From: Clostridia bacterium
GTDB taxonomy: Bacteria; Bacillota; Clostridia; Oscillospirales; CAG-382
Reading direction: 5' to 3'
DNA length: 50,617 nt
Assembly (NCBI GenBank): GCA_017397955.1
Contig: JAFQHL010000062.1
Location: forward strand, 1 to 50,617
This document shows positions 7,585 through 16,551 of the stretch, one piece after another. Every line of letters starts with the position of its first letter. The first letter of the stretch is position 1. The notes beneath the pieces are model-generated. The model saw only the letters and a list, made by a program, of their open reading frames with translations. It was not told where the DNA came from and did not search any database. A program made the translations under genes and the position numbers.

Positions 7585-8103
7585 GTGAACGAAAATAATA
7601 GATATTATTTTACAGATATAGCTACCGCTTGCCTTGTTGCGTTGTTGACTTTTTGTACCAGATTTTTGAATTGGTATGGTTTTTATATAGCTGAGGAAAA
7701 GCATGGCACACTCTTTAACAGCTTCGGCCCTTACGGTCCGGTGGGCTTTGACGATGGGAAGGAGCTGGGGCTTGACACCATAAGCGATTTGCTTGTGGTT
7801 TCCAAAGTGTTGCTTACTATATCTGCCGTTTTGTTTTTCGTTTATCTTGCTTCGATTTGCGTGTCCCGCTTAAGGACAAGTATAGTATCCTTTATATCGG
7901 GTCTTTTGTTTTTCGGTACAACCCTTGCTTCTGCAGTTTTGGGGTTTTTCGGAGCTGTAGGAAATTCTGATGCGGTCTACGGTGTGGATGCAACTATCGG
8001 TATTGGTTGGTATGCCGCGCTTGCGCTTTCGCTTTTAGGTCTTGCCCTTACTGCCGCACCTAAGCTTGTAAGTAATTTGTTGGAATCTTACAGACACAAC
8101 TAA
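7585..8103 (+). CDS. Four-helix membrane protein, paralogue of the preceding gene without the zinc ribbon
   Basis: A 172-residue protein starting at GTG 7585, supported by GGAGG at 7573-7577 (7-base gap). Four predicted helices lie at about 11-30, 68-90, 98-124 and 135-158. The first loop contains NWYGF and FGPYGPVGFDD, matching the NWY...FGPYYYFGD pattern of the preceding protein, and the second helix starts at the same distance. It lacks the Cys-rich head and the Pro/Gln linker. It has its own promoter and terminator, so the pair is a duplication with separate control rather than an operon. Function unknown. Confidence 0.8.
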   Translation: MNENNRYYFTDIATACLVALLTFCTRFLNWYGFYIAEEKHGTLFNSFGPYGPVGFDDGKELGLDTISDLLVVSKVLLTISAVLFFVYLASICVSRLRTSIVSFISGLLFFGTTLASAVLGFFGAVGNSDAVYGVDATIGIGWYAALALSLLGLALTAAPKLVSNLLESYRHN

Positions 8104-8111
8104 CGGTAATT

Positions 8112-8143
8112 GCCGCTTGTTTATAAAAACAGGCGGCTTTTTG
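8112..8143 (+). terminator. Intrinsic terminator
   Basis: An 11-bp stem (8112-8122 with 8127-8137, one G-T pair) followed by TTTTTG. Confidence 0.75.
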
Positions 8144-8189
8144 TTGCTTTTTACTATAATTCAGTGTAAAATTTCGTCTATTAACAGCG

Positions 8190-8218
8190 TTGTCCAAAAC
8201 CTCGGAATATGTTATAAT
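8190..8218 (+). promoter_or_regulatory. Promoter of the beta-helix/MBL/dockerin gene
   Basis: TTGTCC (8190-8195) and TATAAT (8213-8218), 17-bp spacer. Transcription would start near 8225, which rules out ATG at 8190 as the start of the gene. Confidence 0.7.
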
Positions 8219-8252
8219 TATCATAATACAGCCAAGTAAGGAGGAACCGTTT

Positions 8253-11200
8253 ATGTTATTAACCCGCTCTGTTAAAAAAATCCTTTCTATTTTTTTGGCA
8301 ATAGTCTTGCTTTTTGGTATTTTTGTTTTTGTTCCTAAGGTGGAGGGTGTGGTTTATGCCGCTGATAGCGGTTATTATGCGTGGAGTGGGTATTCCACAT
8401 ATCTAAAAGGCGCGGGGACGGACACCAACCCTTTTCTTATTTCTTCACCCAGTGACTTGGCATATTTTCGCAAGCAAGTCGCGTTAAGCACCGGTACAAT
8501 TACATATTACAGCGGTAACGATACAACAACTGCCGCGCTTACTAAAAAAGCAGATAACGCGTGCTACAAGCTCACATGTGACATATATTATAACGACCCC
8601 AACGGCGATGAATGGAAAAACTGGTCTTCCGGTGTCAAACCTACAAACGGTGGTGACGCTGCTCATACTTGGACGCCTCCGGGATATGCAGATGAAACTA
8701 ACCGTCGTTTTGAAGGACAGTTTGACGGTAACGGCTTTACCATCTACGGTATGTACATAGTGCATACATCTTCTAATTGCGTTGGCTTTATAGGCACGGC
8801 GCGTTATGCAAACATAAAAGACCTTACGCTCGCAAAGGGCTATGTGGAAGGCGCAAACCTTACAGGCGGCTTTGTGGGGCAAGCAAAGGTTGGCGTAGAC
8901 ATTGTAAATTGTGTATCCAATATGCGTGTAGTCGGCGCAAGCGGCGTGGGCGGTTTTGTTGGCGGTAACGCTAAAAACGGCAGTTATTTGGAAACGGATA
9001 TAGTTATCACTAATGAAGCAACTTCTCCAAGCATTGCAATTTATAACTGTGAAAATCAGGCACAGGTAAACGGTAACAAATGGGTCGGCGGCGTATTGGG
9101 ATATGTATCTTCTGGTGCATCCAGAGTGCAGATAGAAAAATGTACTAATAACGCGCCTGTTTCCTGTTCTGTTTCCGCCGTGGGCGGTATTTTGGGCGGC
9201 ACAAGACAGGTTGACGGTTATGGTCACAATGTGGTGGAGTCCTGCATTAACAACGGCGCCGTAAGCGGCGGTGCAAGCGGTTACACCGCTGGTATTGTAG
9301 GCTGCGGTAGGGCAATAGAGATATACAATTGTGTTAACAAAGGCAATGTTAATAACAAAAACACCGCAAATTATACCGCAGGTATTTCCGGCGGTAGTAA
9401 TACAGCAGACGGGCTGGCTAATGGCGTAATTGTAAATTGTTACAATAGCGGTACAATTATCGGTTCCGGCTATTCTGCGGGTATCGTAGGCTGTGCAAAA
9501 AGTATTAACATAAACGGTTGTGCAAACGAGGGTGATGTTACGGGCACCACAAATGTGGGCGGTATTTCAGGCAGGTCCGGCGGCGCATCTGACAAACGTG
9601 ATACGGAGCTTTATAATTGTTACAACACGGGCACGATAACTTCCACAAACAACAGCCCCTCTGTTGCAGGTATTGTGGGCGAGGCGTATTTTGAGGGCAC
9701 TGTTGACGACAACAAGTATGTAAAGGTTAAACGTAGCTTTAATTACGGAAGCGTGTCTTCCGGCAGAGCAATAGCTTACAGCAATTCTACCGTTAAAAAC
9801 AGCGAGGGGACCGGTATTTATGTGTATACCGAATTTGCAAACACTTGTTTCGGTCTTACGGGAATAAACAGCAATTTTGACGGCGGCACTCCGGTAAACA
9901 GCCTTTGCTCTGATGAGGTTTTGGCTTTGCTTAATTCCAATGTTAATAACTCTGTACTTTGGGAGGCAAGCTTCCCGTTCCCCACACTTGTACGTGTGGA
10001 ATACAATTTGCAAAGCTTTGGCGGCAGAACACAGCTTTTTAATAGCTGTAATGTAAGAGTAAGCAATGCTCCCGCATTGGATATTAGTGTAGGAATAAAT
10101 ACTGCGGGAGAGTTTTACAACAGCATATCTACAAAGAAGTTAAGCTATGGCGTACTTGCCGCAAAGTCCGAAGCTTTGGACGGAGCCGTACTTAAAGCAA
10201 ATACCGATATCGCTGTTAAGTATGAGGGTAGCATAAACGAAAACAGTTTAAAAGCAAGTATTTCGGGTCAAAGCGCAGACGACTATGATGATTTGTATAC
10301 ACTTCGTCCCTATGTTTCTTTTGTAGAAAACGGACAGACAATATACATATACGGCGATGCTGTAGAAAGTTCTTACTATACTGCCGACGGAGCAATAAAT
10401 GTGCCGGCTGTGAATGAAAGTGCGGCATTTACCTGTGAAGAGAAGCTTTATGTTCTGGTCGGCGGCACAAAAACTATGGACTACAGCTTTGCTTCTGCAA
10501 GCCGTGAGGATAGCATAAGTTTTATTTCTTCCGATACTTCGGTAGCAACAGTTTCTAAAGGGAAGGTTACAGGCGTTTCTGAAGGTACTGCTACGATAAC
10601 CGTAACTTATACGGGTGATTGGGGCGCAAAAACCTTATACTGTCAAGTAAAGGTGCTCTCTGACCTTACGGAAACAGTTTTTGCTAATCAATATGCACAG
10701 CAGGACGATAACTTCCGTATCCACACCAATGAAATTCAGTGGATATCAAAGTCACTTTCTAAAAATGACGGTACCGTTATGGACTATAACGGTACGGTGC
10801 TGATGATAGACAGCGGTAACCAAAACAGCAAATCTCTTGATTATCTGTTGGAACTGCGCGAAGAGTTTCTTAAAGACGGCCTTGCTTCCGGTACCATTAC
10901 GGAAGAACAGTATTACAGACTTTTGCTTTCGGATAAGTGTCAAATTCAAATTATAAGCTTTATAACCCATTGGCACTCCGACCATATTTATGCTTTGCGT
11001 TACTACATAAGCAAAAGTCCTTATGTTAACATTAAGAAGATGTATACCACCAAAGATCCCGCGGGTACAAGTGCTAACGGCTATGATGCTTATCTAAACG
11101 GATTTGACACAATGGTAAATAATTGTCTTACCTACAGCCCTGACCTGGTTCCTACTCAAATTGCGTTTGAAACGGAAAAAACGCGGTATTTCAGCAATTA

Positions 11201-12224
11201 TAACACCCTTTCTACTACAGATACAAGCTATCCTGTTACTGTTACAATTTGTACGTCAAAGGATTGGAGTACCCACAGCACTCTCAGTAAAGACAGTACC
11301 GAGTGGGAGAATTGTTCTTCTACTTGGTATTTGATAGAGGTTGCAGGTGTAAAGCTTTTATTTACGGGTGATACCTTTCCCAACGACGTGGGTACAACCT
11401 ATAAGGGTAATAACACCAGCGGCTCTACAGCGGTGGATTATATGCTGTATTTGCATAAAGATATCGTCAATACGGATGTAGATTTCCTTGACAGTAATCA
11501 TCACGGCAGAGGTTCTTATGTAGAGAATTTGTATACCGCAACCCAGCCCTCCATTTTGTATGCAGGTATTTACTTTGGTCAGGATGACGTAAAGGTTATA
11601 AACAGCGGTGTTAAGACAGCGGACGTGTATTTGGGCGGCGACCAACCGCAGGTGTTTGTTATAGATTCCGCAGGTAATATCAATACAGACGGTGCTTTGT
11701 TAGCTTATCCCAAGAACACCTCGGGACACGCAATACGTAACCATATAACTTTGCATTTCAACAGAGACTTGCCAGTTAAACAACCAACAACGGAAAAAAT
11801 CCAAGCTACAGGCATAAAGCTTTCCGCAAACACTCTTACAGTGCCTTGCGGCACACAAAAATGGCTTGCCGCTACGGTGCTTGGTGAAAATACTACTGAT
11901 AAAAACGTGGTATGGACAATAAGTGACCCCACGGTGCTTTCAACTGACGGTGGCTATGTAAAGGGGTTAAAGTCCGGCACGGTTACGGTAACCGCCAGCT
12001 GCGGCGTCTACAGCGCAAGCTGTACCGTCACGGTGGTAAAAGCTGTTGGCGACCTTAATTTGGATGGATTGGTTTCTACAGTTGATTATGCAATAATGCG
12101 TAAAATTGTAAGCGGTGACACTATTGCTACTCAGGATATTATTACGCTGGGCGACCTTAACGAAGACCGTATTCTCAACACCACCGACCTTGCAATAATA
12201 AGAAATATCATAAGCGGAGACTAA
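8253..12224 (+). CDS. Large secreted protein: GLUG-type beta-helix, Ig-like, metallo-beta-lactamase and dockerin domains
   Basis: ATG 8253 (1323 aa) follows an AAGGAGG site and begins a signal peptide (LLTRSVKKILSIFLAIVLLF...). Then come many GLUG-like beta-helix repeats (about 130-520; recurring VGGFVG, VGGILG, AGIVG), a BIG_2 Ig-like domain (about 755-810), a metallo-beta-lactamase fold (about 825-1175) with the metal motif H906-W-H-S-D-H911, the LLFTGD strand and NHHG, a second BIG_2 domain (about 1185-1260), and a C-terminal dockerin (about 1262-1323). The first dockerin loop reads GDLNLDGLVS; the second, GDLNEDRILN, has Arg where Gly is usual. The MBL part resembles ComEC-like surface hydrolases; the substrate is unknown. 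The protein is predicted to be exported and docked on a cohesin or another partner. Confidence 0.9.
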   Translation: MLLTRSVKKILSIFLAIVLLFGIFVFVPKVEGVVYAADSGYYAWSGYSTYLKGAGTDTNPFLISSPSDLAYFRKQVALSTGTITYYSGNDTTTAALTKKADNACYKLTCDIYYNDPNGDEWKNWSSGVKPTNGGDAAHTWTPPGYADETNRRFEGQFDGNGFTIYGMYIVHTSSNCVGFIGTARYANIKDLTLAKGYVEGANLTGGFVGQAKVGVDIVNCVSNMRVVGASGVGGFVGGNAKNGSYLETDIVITNEATSPSIAIYNCENQAQVNGNKWVGGVLGYVSSGASRVQIEKCTNNAPVSCSVSAVGGILGGTRQVDGYGHNVVESCINNGAVSGGASGYTAGIVGCGRAIEIYNCVNKGNVNNKNTANYTAGISGGSNTADGLANGVIVNCYNSGTIIGSGYSAGIVGCAKSININGCANEGDVTGTTNVGGISGRSGGASDKRDTELYNCYNTGTITSTNNSPSVAGIVGEAYFEGTVDDNKYVKVKRSFNYGSVSSGRAIAYSNSTVKNSEGTGIYVYTEFANTCFGLTGINSNFDGGTPVNSLCSDEVLALLNSNVNNSVLWEASFPFPTLVRVEYNLQSFGGRTQLFNSCNVRVSNAPALDISVGINTAGEFYNSISTKKLSYGVLAAKSEALDGAVLKANTDIAVKYEGSINENSLKASISGQSADDYDDLYTLRPYVSFVENGQTIYIYGDAVESSYYTADGAINVPAVNESAAFTCEEKLYVLVGGTKTMDYSFASASREDSISFISSDTSVATVSKGKVTGVSEGTATITVTYTGDWGAKTLYCQVKVLSDLTETVFANQYAQQDDNFRIHTNEIQWISKSLSKNDGTVMDYNGTVLMIDSGNQNSKSLDYLLELREEFLKDGLASGTITEEQYYRLLLSDKCQIQIISFITHWHSDHIYALRYYISKSPYVNIKKMYTTKDPAGTSANGYDAYLNGFDTMVNNCLTYSPDLVPTQIAFETEKTRYFSNYNTLSTTDTSYPVTVTICTSKDWSTHSTLSKDSTEWENCSSTWYLIEVAGVKLLFTGDTFPNDVGTTYKGNNTSGSTAVDYMLYLHKDIVNTDVDFLDSNHHGRGSYVENLYTATQPSILYAGIYFGQDDVKVINSGVKTADVYLGGDQPQVFVIDSAGNINTDGALLAYPKNTSGHAIRNHITLHFNRDLPVKQPTTEKIQATGIKLSANTLTVPCGTQKWLAATVLGENTTDKNVVWTISDPTVLSTDGGYVKGLKSGTVTVTASCGVYSASCTVTVVKAVGDLNLDGLVSTVDYAIMRKIVSGDTIATQDIITLGDLNEDRILNTTDLAIIRNIISGD

Positions 12225-12229
12225 AATTT

Positions 12230-12269
12230 AAATCACCCCATAAAGCGAACAAGCTTTATGGGGTGATTT
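12230..12269. terminator. Bidirectional terminator between convergent genes
   Basis: A perfect 17-bp stem (12230-12246 with 12253-12269) with A/T-rich ends on both sides. It abuts the stop codons of the dockerin gene and the HAD gene. Confidence 0.85.
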
Positions 12270-12914
12270 CTATACATTGTTTCTTTCAAAAAAGGGGATA
12301 AGCTCCTCTGCGCTGTCCAATACCGGCACACCGCATTTTAAAAGACGGCTTTTACATTGATGCCCCGCGGCTATAAGCACACAATCCGCGCCCATGGCAC
12401 AGGCGGTTTCGTAATCGTGCAAGGTATCGCCTATAAACAGCATACGTTGTGGTTTTGTCTTTATTGCCCACTCTTTACCCAGTGCTACCTTACTTACTGC
12501 GTGAAAGTTTTTCAGCGCTAATAGTTCACTGAAATACGTACCAATTCCCAGCTCTTTTATCTGTTCTTTAAGCATACCGTATTCAGTAGCAGAAAGAATA
12601 AATTGGGGTAGCCCCTGTTCTTTAAAATATTCAAGAGCATCAGTAACACCCCTGCAAATACCGCTGTTTTCTGCGGCGGCTTTGTAAAGCCCCGACCACT
12701 CTATAGCCATAACGCCGTAGTCTTCCTTTGTAAAATCAAAACCCAGTTTTTCGTAGTATTCTTTAATGGGGAAACCGAAGACTTCAAGATATTTATTTTT
12801 ATCAACTGCTTTAAGCCCTCGTTCATTAAGCATTTTGTTAAGCACATCTATACAAGGCACAAGGTCGTCAAGAATTGTACCGTTAAAATCCCATATTATG
12901 TGACTGTATTTCAT
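12270..12914 (-). CDS. HAD-superfamily phosphatase (phosphoglycolate phosphatase-like)
   Basis: ATG 12914 (214 aa) has GAGGTG 7 bases upstream; a longer frame to 12992 lacks a ribosome site. HAD motifs are clear: motif I WDFNGTILDD, motif II LSAT, motif III Lys followed by the acidic motif FIGDTLHDYETA. The cap (about residues 15-85) is of the helical C1 type, as in phosphoglycolate phosphatases and nucleotidases. Motif I has Asn at the usual second Asp (DxN instead of DxD). In HAD phosphatases that second Asp is the general acid/base, so activity may be slow or altered; DFNGT variants do exist in Clostridia. An ACCAA-N5-TTGGT dyad lies at 12952-12966 just upstream. Substrate unknown. Confidence 0.88.
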   Translation of the reverse strand: MKYSHIIWDFNGTILDDLVPCIDVLNKMLNERGLKAVDKNKYLEVFGFPIKEYYEKLGFDFTKEDYGVMAIEWSGLYKAAAENSGICRGVTDALEYFKEQGLPQFILSATEYGMLKEQIKELGIGTYFSELLALKNFHAVSKVALGKEWAIKTKPQRMLFIGDTLHDYETACAMGADCVLIAAGHQCKSRLLKCGVPVLDSAEELIPFFERNNV

Positions 12915-13024
12915 AAACAAGCACCTCTCAATAAGTTTATTATACACCATTACCAAATAACTTGGTGAATTTTTTGTAAAAATGCATAACAATTGTATTT
13001 TTATAAAAAATTTTCAAAAAGGGC

Positions 13025-13053
13025 TTTACAAACGTCAAATAATATGCTAAACT
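13025..13053 (+). promoter_or_regulatory. Promoter of the leader peptide/ligase/symporter operon
   Basis: TTTACA (13025-13030) and TAAACT (13048-13053), 17-bp spacer. Moderate match only, but it sits correctly ahead of the leader peptide. Confidence 0.5.
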
Positions 13054-13081
13054 GTTCGCAACACTTACGGAGGAAGAGTAT

Positions 13082-13147
13082 ATGTTCGATAATCGTGTAT
13101 TTGCTTACGCATACTATTATTACCGCAGCTATTATTGTTGTGGTTGA
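13082..13147 (+). CDS. Tyr-rich leader peptide (21 aa), putative attenuator
   Basis: A short frame with a strong ribosome site (GGAGG 13069-13073, 8 bases before ATG). The peptide is MFDNRVFAYAYYYY followed by RSYYCCG: 7 of 21 residues are Tyr, four of them consecutive. It is followed after about 60 bases by an intrinsic terminator (13209-13239) and then by the ligase gene. Promoter, short frame with a run of one amino acid, terminator and biosynthetic or uptake operon is the arrangement of amino-acid attenuators, so ribosome stalling at Tyr codons may let transcription continue. The bases GCAGC in the RS codons can pair with GCTGC of the terminator. This is inference; a free small peptide is the alternative. 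Confidence 0.6.
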   Translation: MFDNRVFAYAYYYYRSYYCCG

Positions 13148-13208
13148 TTTGCGTTGGCTAAATACGGACGGACATATCCTGATATTATAAGGACGTATAT
13201 GTTTACGG

Positions 13209-13239
13209 GGTGCTGCCAATGCGCGGCACCTATTTTTTT
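13209..13239 (+). terminator. Intrinsic terminator ahead of the ligase gene (attenuator)
   Basis: GGTGCTGC (13209-13216) pairs with GCGGCACC (13223-13230) with one G-T pair, loop CAATGC, followed by TATTTTTTT. It lies between promoter and first full gene, so it must be bypassed for the operon to be expressed. Confidence 0.8.
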
Positions 13240-13261
13240 GTGAAAAAAGGAGAAAACTAAA

Positions 13262-14896
13262 ATGCCTATTATCGATTTGCTTGAGCGTAACAGTGAGCTT
13301 TACGGCAACCATTCCGCGTTGGTGGAGCTCAACCCCGAACAGCAACCCCGCCGCGTTGTATGGAAAGAGTATAACCTTATAGAAGCCACAGGCTATACCG
13401 ATTTCCGAAAGGAAATAACATGGGCGGAGTTTAACGAAAAAGCTAATCGCTTTGCTAACTTCCTGCTTTCCCGCAACATAAGAAAAGGCGATAAGGTTGC
13501 TATACTCCTTATGAACTGCCTTGAGTGGTTGCCTATATATTTCGGCATTCTCAAAACAGGCGCTTTGGCGGTTCCCCTTAATTTCCGTTATGCCGCAGAT
13601 GAAATCCGCTACTGTCTCGATTTGGCAGAGGTTGATATGCTGGTCTTCGGTCCTGAGTTTATAGGCAGAGTAGAAGAAATAGCTGATGATATAGGTGAAA
13701 ACCGTACATTGATTTACGCAGGTGAGGGTATGTGCCCCACATTTGCAGAGGATTATTTTAAACTTACATATTATTGCCGTGGCGATAATCCCAATATCTC
13801 TATAAGCGATGACGATTATGCGGCAATCTACTTTTCCTCCGGCACAACCGGTTTTCCTAAAGCTATCCTTCACCGACACAGAAGTCTCATGCATTCATGC
13901 AAGGTGGAGCAGGCACATCACGGGCAAACTAAAGATGATATTTTCCTTTGCATCCCGCCCCTTTACCATACAGGCGCGAAAATGCATTGGTTCGGCTCTC
14001 TTCTAACGGGTGGCAAGGCGGTTTTGTTGAAAGGCACAAAGCCTGAAGATGTGCTTAATGCGGTTTCCTCGGAAAAATGCACTATTGTTTGGTTGCTGGT
14101 TCCGTGGGCACAGGATATCTTAAACAGCCTTGACCGCGGCGATTTAAAGCTTGAGAATTACCGCCTCGACCAGTGGCGTCTCATGCATATAGGCGCACAG
14201 CCTGTCCCCAAAAGCCTTATAAACCGCTGGCTTGAGTATTTCCCAAACCATCAGTACGATACCAACTACGGTCTTTCTGAATCCATAGGCCCCGGTGCGG
14301 TACACTTAGGCGTTGAAAACGTGCATAAGGTTGGTGCAATTGGTAAGGCGGGCTACGGCTGGCAGACCAAGATTGTTGACCCTGAGGGTAACGAAGTTAA
14401 GCAGGGCGATGTTGGCGAGCTTATCCTTCTTGGCGACGGTAATATGGAATGCTATTATAACGACCCTGCTTCCACCGCCGCATCATTAAAGAACGGCTGG
14501 CTGTATACGGGCGATATGGCAATGATGGACGAGGACGGTTTTATTTATCTTGTCGACCGTAAAAAGGATGTAATCATAACAGGCGGCGAAAATCTGTATC
14601 CCGTACAGATAGAGGACTTTATAAGCGCACACCCTGCAGTAAGGGATGTTGCCGTAATAGGTCTGCCCGATGCACGACTTGGTGAGATAGCTACGGCTAT
14701 TATTGCGGTAAAAGAGGGTATGCGTTGCAGCGAAGAGGATATAAACGAGTTTTGCAAGGGTATGCCCCGTTATAAGCGCCCCCGCAAAATAATTTTTGCA
14801 GATGTACCCCGTAACCCAACAGGTAAAATAGAAAAGCCTTTGCTCCGTAAGCTTTACGGCGGTGAGGGGCTTGTAGCAACTCAAAATATGTCATAA
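13262..14896 (+). CDS. Acyl-/aryl-CoA synthetase (class I adenylate-forming enzyme)
   Basis: A 544-residue AMP-dependent ligase of normal length; ATG 13262 has AAGGAG 9 bases upstream. Signatures: A3 loop YFSSGTTGFPKA (about 188-199), A5 YGLSES (about 339-344), A7 YTGD (about 416-419), A8 VDRKKDVIITGGENLYP (about 430-446), and the C-terminal A10 lysine in PTGKIEKP (about 520). It activates a carboxylic acid to the acyl-AMP and then normally the CoA ester, in the cytoplasm. The substrate is not readable from sequence. The Tyr-rich leader suggests an aromatic or Tyr-related acid (inference). A Na+ symporter gene follows after 41 bases and may import the same compound. Confidence 0.92.
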   Translation: MPIIDLLERNSELYGNHSALVELNPEQQPRRVVWKEYNLIEATGYTDFRKEITWAEFNEKANRFANFLLSRNIRKGDKVAILLMNCLEWLPIYFGILKTGALAVPLNFRYAADEIRYCLDLAEVDMLVFGPEFIGRVEEIADDIGENRTLIYAGEGMCPTFAEDYFKLTYYCRGDNPNISISDDDYAAIYFSSGTTGFPKAILHRHRSLMHSCKVEQAHHGQTKDDIFLCIPPLYHTGAKMHWFGSLLTGGKAVLLKGTKPEDVLNAVSSEKCTIVWLLVPWAQDILNSLDRGDLKLENYRLDQWRLMHIGAQPVPKSLINRWLEYFPNHQYDTNYGLSESIGPGAVHLGVENVHKVGAIGKAGYGWQTKIVDPEGNEVKQGDVGELILLGDGNMECYYNDPASTAASLKNGWLYTGDMAMMDEDGFIYLVDRKKDVIITGGENLYPVQIEDFISAHPAVRDVAVIGLPDARLGEIATAIIAVKEGMRCSEEDINEFCKGMPRYKRPRKIIFADVPRNPTGKIEKPLLRKLYGGEGLVATQNMS

Positions 14897-14937
14897 AAAC
14901 AGAAAACCAAAAATTTTAAAAGAGGGATGTGAACTGT

Positions 14938-16503
14938 ATGGTCGTAATATCTGTTTTGTTGGTAGTATTTTTTGCAGTAATGGTAGGTATCGGCATATAT
15001 TGCCGTAAACACAGCACCGATGTTAACGGTTTCGTTTTGGGCGGACGCTCCGTTGGTCCTTGGCTTACCGCTTTTGCTTTCGGCACTTCGTATTTCTCCG
15101 CAGTAATTTTTGTTGGCTATGCAGGTCAGTTTGGTTGGAATTTTGGTCTTGCATCCACTTGGATAGGGCTTGGTAACGCTTTTATTGGCTCTCTTCTCGC
15201 ATGGTCGGTACTTGGCAGACGCACAAGAGTAATGACCCAGCATTTGGGCAGTCGTACAATGCCGGACTTCTTTGGACTCAGATATTGCTCTAATAAGCTG
15301 AAGATTGCTGCTTCCGCAATAACCTTCCTGTTCCTGATTCCTTACACAGCATCTCTTTACAACGGTCTTTCAAGACTTTTTGCAATAGCGTACCCCAATA
15401 TAGATTACGAAATTTGTGTAATCGTTATGGCGATACTTACAGGTGTTTATGTTATTTTCGGCGGCTATATGGCAACCGCAATTAACGACTTTATACAAGG
15501 CATTATAATGCTTTTCGGTATCGTAACCGTTATCGCCGCCGTGCTTAACGGGTTCGGTGGTTTTAATGCAGCAGTAGAAGAGCTTGCAACCGGCGCAAAC
15601 GGCGGTTGGCAGTACGCTTCGTTCTTGGGGCCTGACCCAACATCGCTGTTCTTTGTTGTAATGCTTACTTCGCTCGGTACCTGGGGCTTGCCTCAGATGG
15701 TTGGCAAATTCTATGCTATCAAGAATGAAGATGCTATCAAAAAAGGCACCATTATTTCCACGTTGTTTGCAATAATTGTTGCAGGCGGTTGTTACTTCCT
15801 CGGCGGGTTTGGCAGACTTACAAATGTTGCTGTTGATGCCGCATCAGGCAGACCTGTAGGCGGTTTTGACGCCATCGTTCCCACAATGCTCAGCTCTCTT
15901 GACGATATCATTATCGGTATAGTAATTGTTTTGGTACTTTCCGCTTCTATGTCAACACTTTCTTCTTTGGTAATGACCAGCGCTTCCACAGTAAGTTTGG
16001 ATTTTATTGGAACAGTGCGCAAAAAGGAAATGAGCGAAAAACTTAAAATGCTCACAATAAGAGGCTTTATTGTGGTATTTATAGTTATTTCCGCTGCAAT
16101 CGCTATCTTCCAATACAACACAAACAACCTTTATATCGCACAGATGATGGGTGTTTCCTGGGGCGCATTGGCGGGTGCTTTCCTCGCTCCTTTCCTATAC
16201 GGTCTGTACTGGAAGGGCGTTACAAAAGCAGGCGTTGTTTCAAGCTTTATCTTCGGCGTAGGATTGGAGCTTGTTCAGCTTTGCATAACCCTTGGCTTCA
16301 TCAATATTGCAGGCAATTCCGTATTAGAGTTTGTGTTTAAAAACTCCCTGTACTCCGGCGTATTTGCAATGGTAGGCGGCTTGATTATTGTTCCTGTTGT
16401 CAGCCTTCTCAGCCGTAAAACCAAACCCAACGGTGTGGATGCTATGTTCAGTTGCTATGATGCAACAAAAACCGTTGGTGTAACCGATTCTTTAGGTAAA
16501 TAA
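14938..16503 (+). CDS. Sodium:solute symporter (SSS family)
   Basis: A 521-residue integral membrane protein with about 13 predicted helices. Family signatures: GGRSVGPWLTAFAFGTSYFSA near the N-terminus, GGYMATAINDFIQGIIML in the middle (the sodium-symporter signature region), and LSASMSTLSSLVMTSAST (about 340-357). ATG 14938 is preferred over GTG 14929 because GAGGG lies 11 bases before the former and only 2 before the latter. Members take up amino acids, pantothenate or carboxylates with Na+. Being second in the ligase operon, it probably supplies the ligase substrate (inference). Confidence 0.9.
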   Translation: MVVISVLLVVFFAVMVGIGIYCRKHSTDVNGFVLGGRSVGPWLTAFAFGTSYFSAVIFVGYAGQFGWNFGLASTWIGLGNAFIGSLLAWSVLGRRTRVMTQHLGSRTMPDFFGLRYCSNKLKIAASAITFLFLIPYTASLYNGLSRLFAIAYPNIDYEICVIVMAILTGVYVIFGGYMATAINDFIQGIIMLFGIVTVIAAVLNGFGGFNAAVEELATGANGGWQYASFLGPDPTSLFFVVMLTSLGTWGLPQMVGKFYAIKNEDAIKKGTIISTLFAIIVAGGCYFLGGFGRLTNVAVDAASGRPVGGFDAIVPTMLSSLDDIIIGIVIVLVLSASMSTLSSLVMTSASTVSLDFIGTVRKKEMSEKLKMLTIRGFIVVFIVISAAIAIFQYNTNNLYIAQMMGVSWGALAGAFLAPFLYGLYWKGVTKAGVVSSFIFGVGLELVQLCITLGFINIAGNSVLEFVFKNSLYSGVFAMVGGLIIVPVVSLLSRKTKPNGVDAMFSCYDATKTVGVTDSLGK

Positions 16504-16512
16504 GTAAATTTA

Positions 16513-16538
16513 AAGCCCGACACCGAAGTGTCGGGCTT
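16513..16538. terminator. Terminator between convergent symporter and acetyltransferase genes
   Basis: A 10-bp perfect stem AGCCCGACAC / GTGTCGGGCT (16514-16523, 16528-16537) with a CGAA tetraloop and A/T flanks. Confidence 0.8.
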
Positions 16539-16551
16539 AACTATTGCGTTT

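Noticed and set aside
13148..13240. T-box riboswitch for tyrosine
   Set aside because: There is no T-box sequence (AGGGTGGTACCGCG type) and no room for the specifier stem; a translated Tyr-rich frame explains the region better.
13001..13894. A minus-strand frame of 297 codons over the leader and ligase start
   Set aside because: It lies antisense to the AMP-ligase motifs and crosses the promoter and terminator; no ribosome site.
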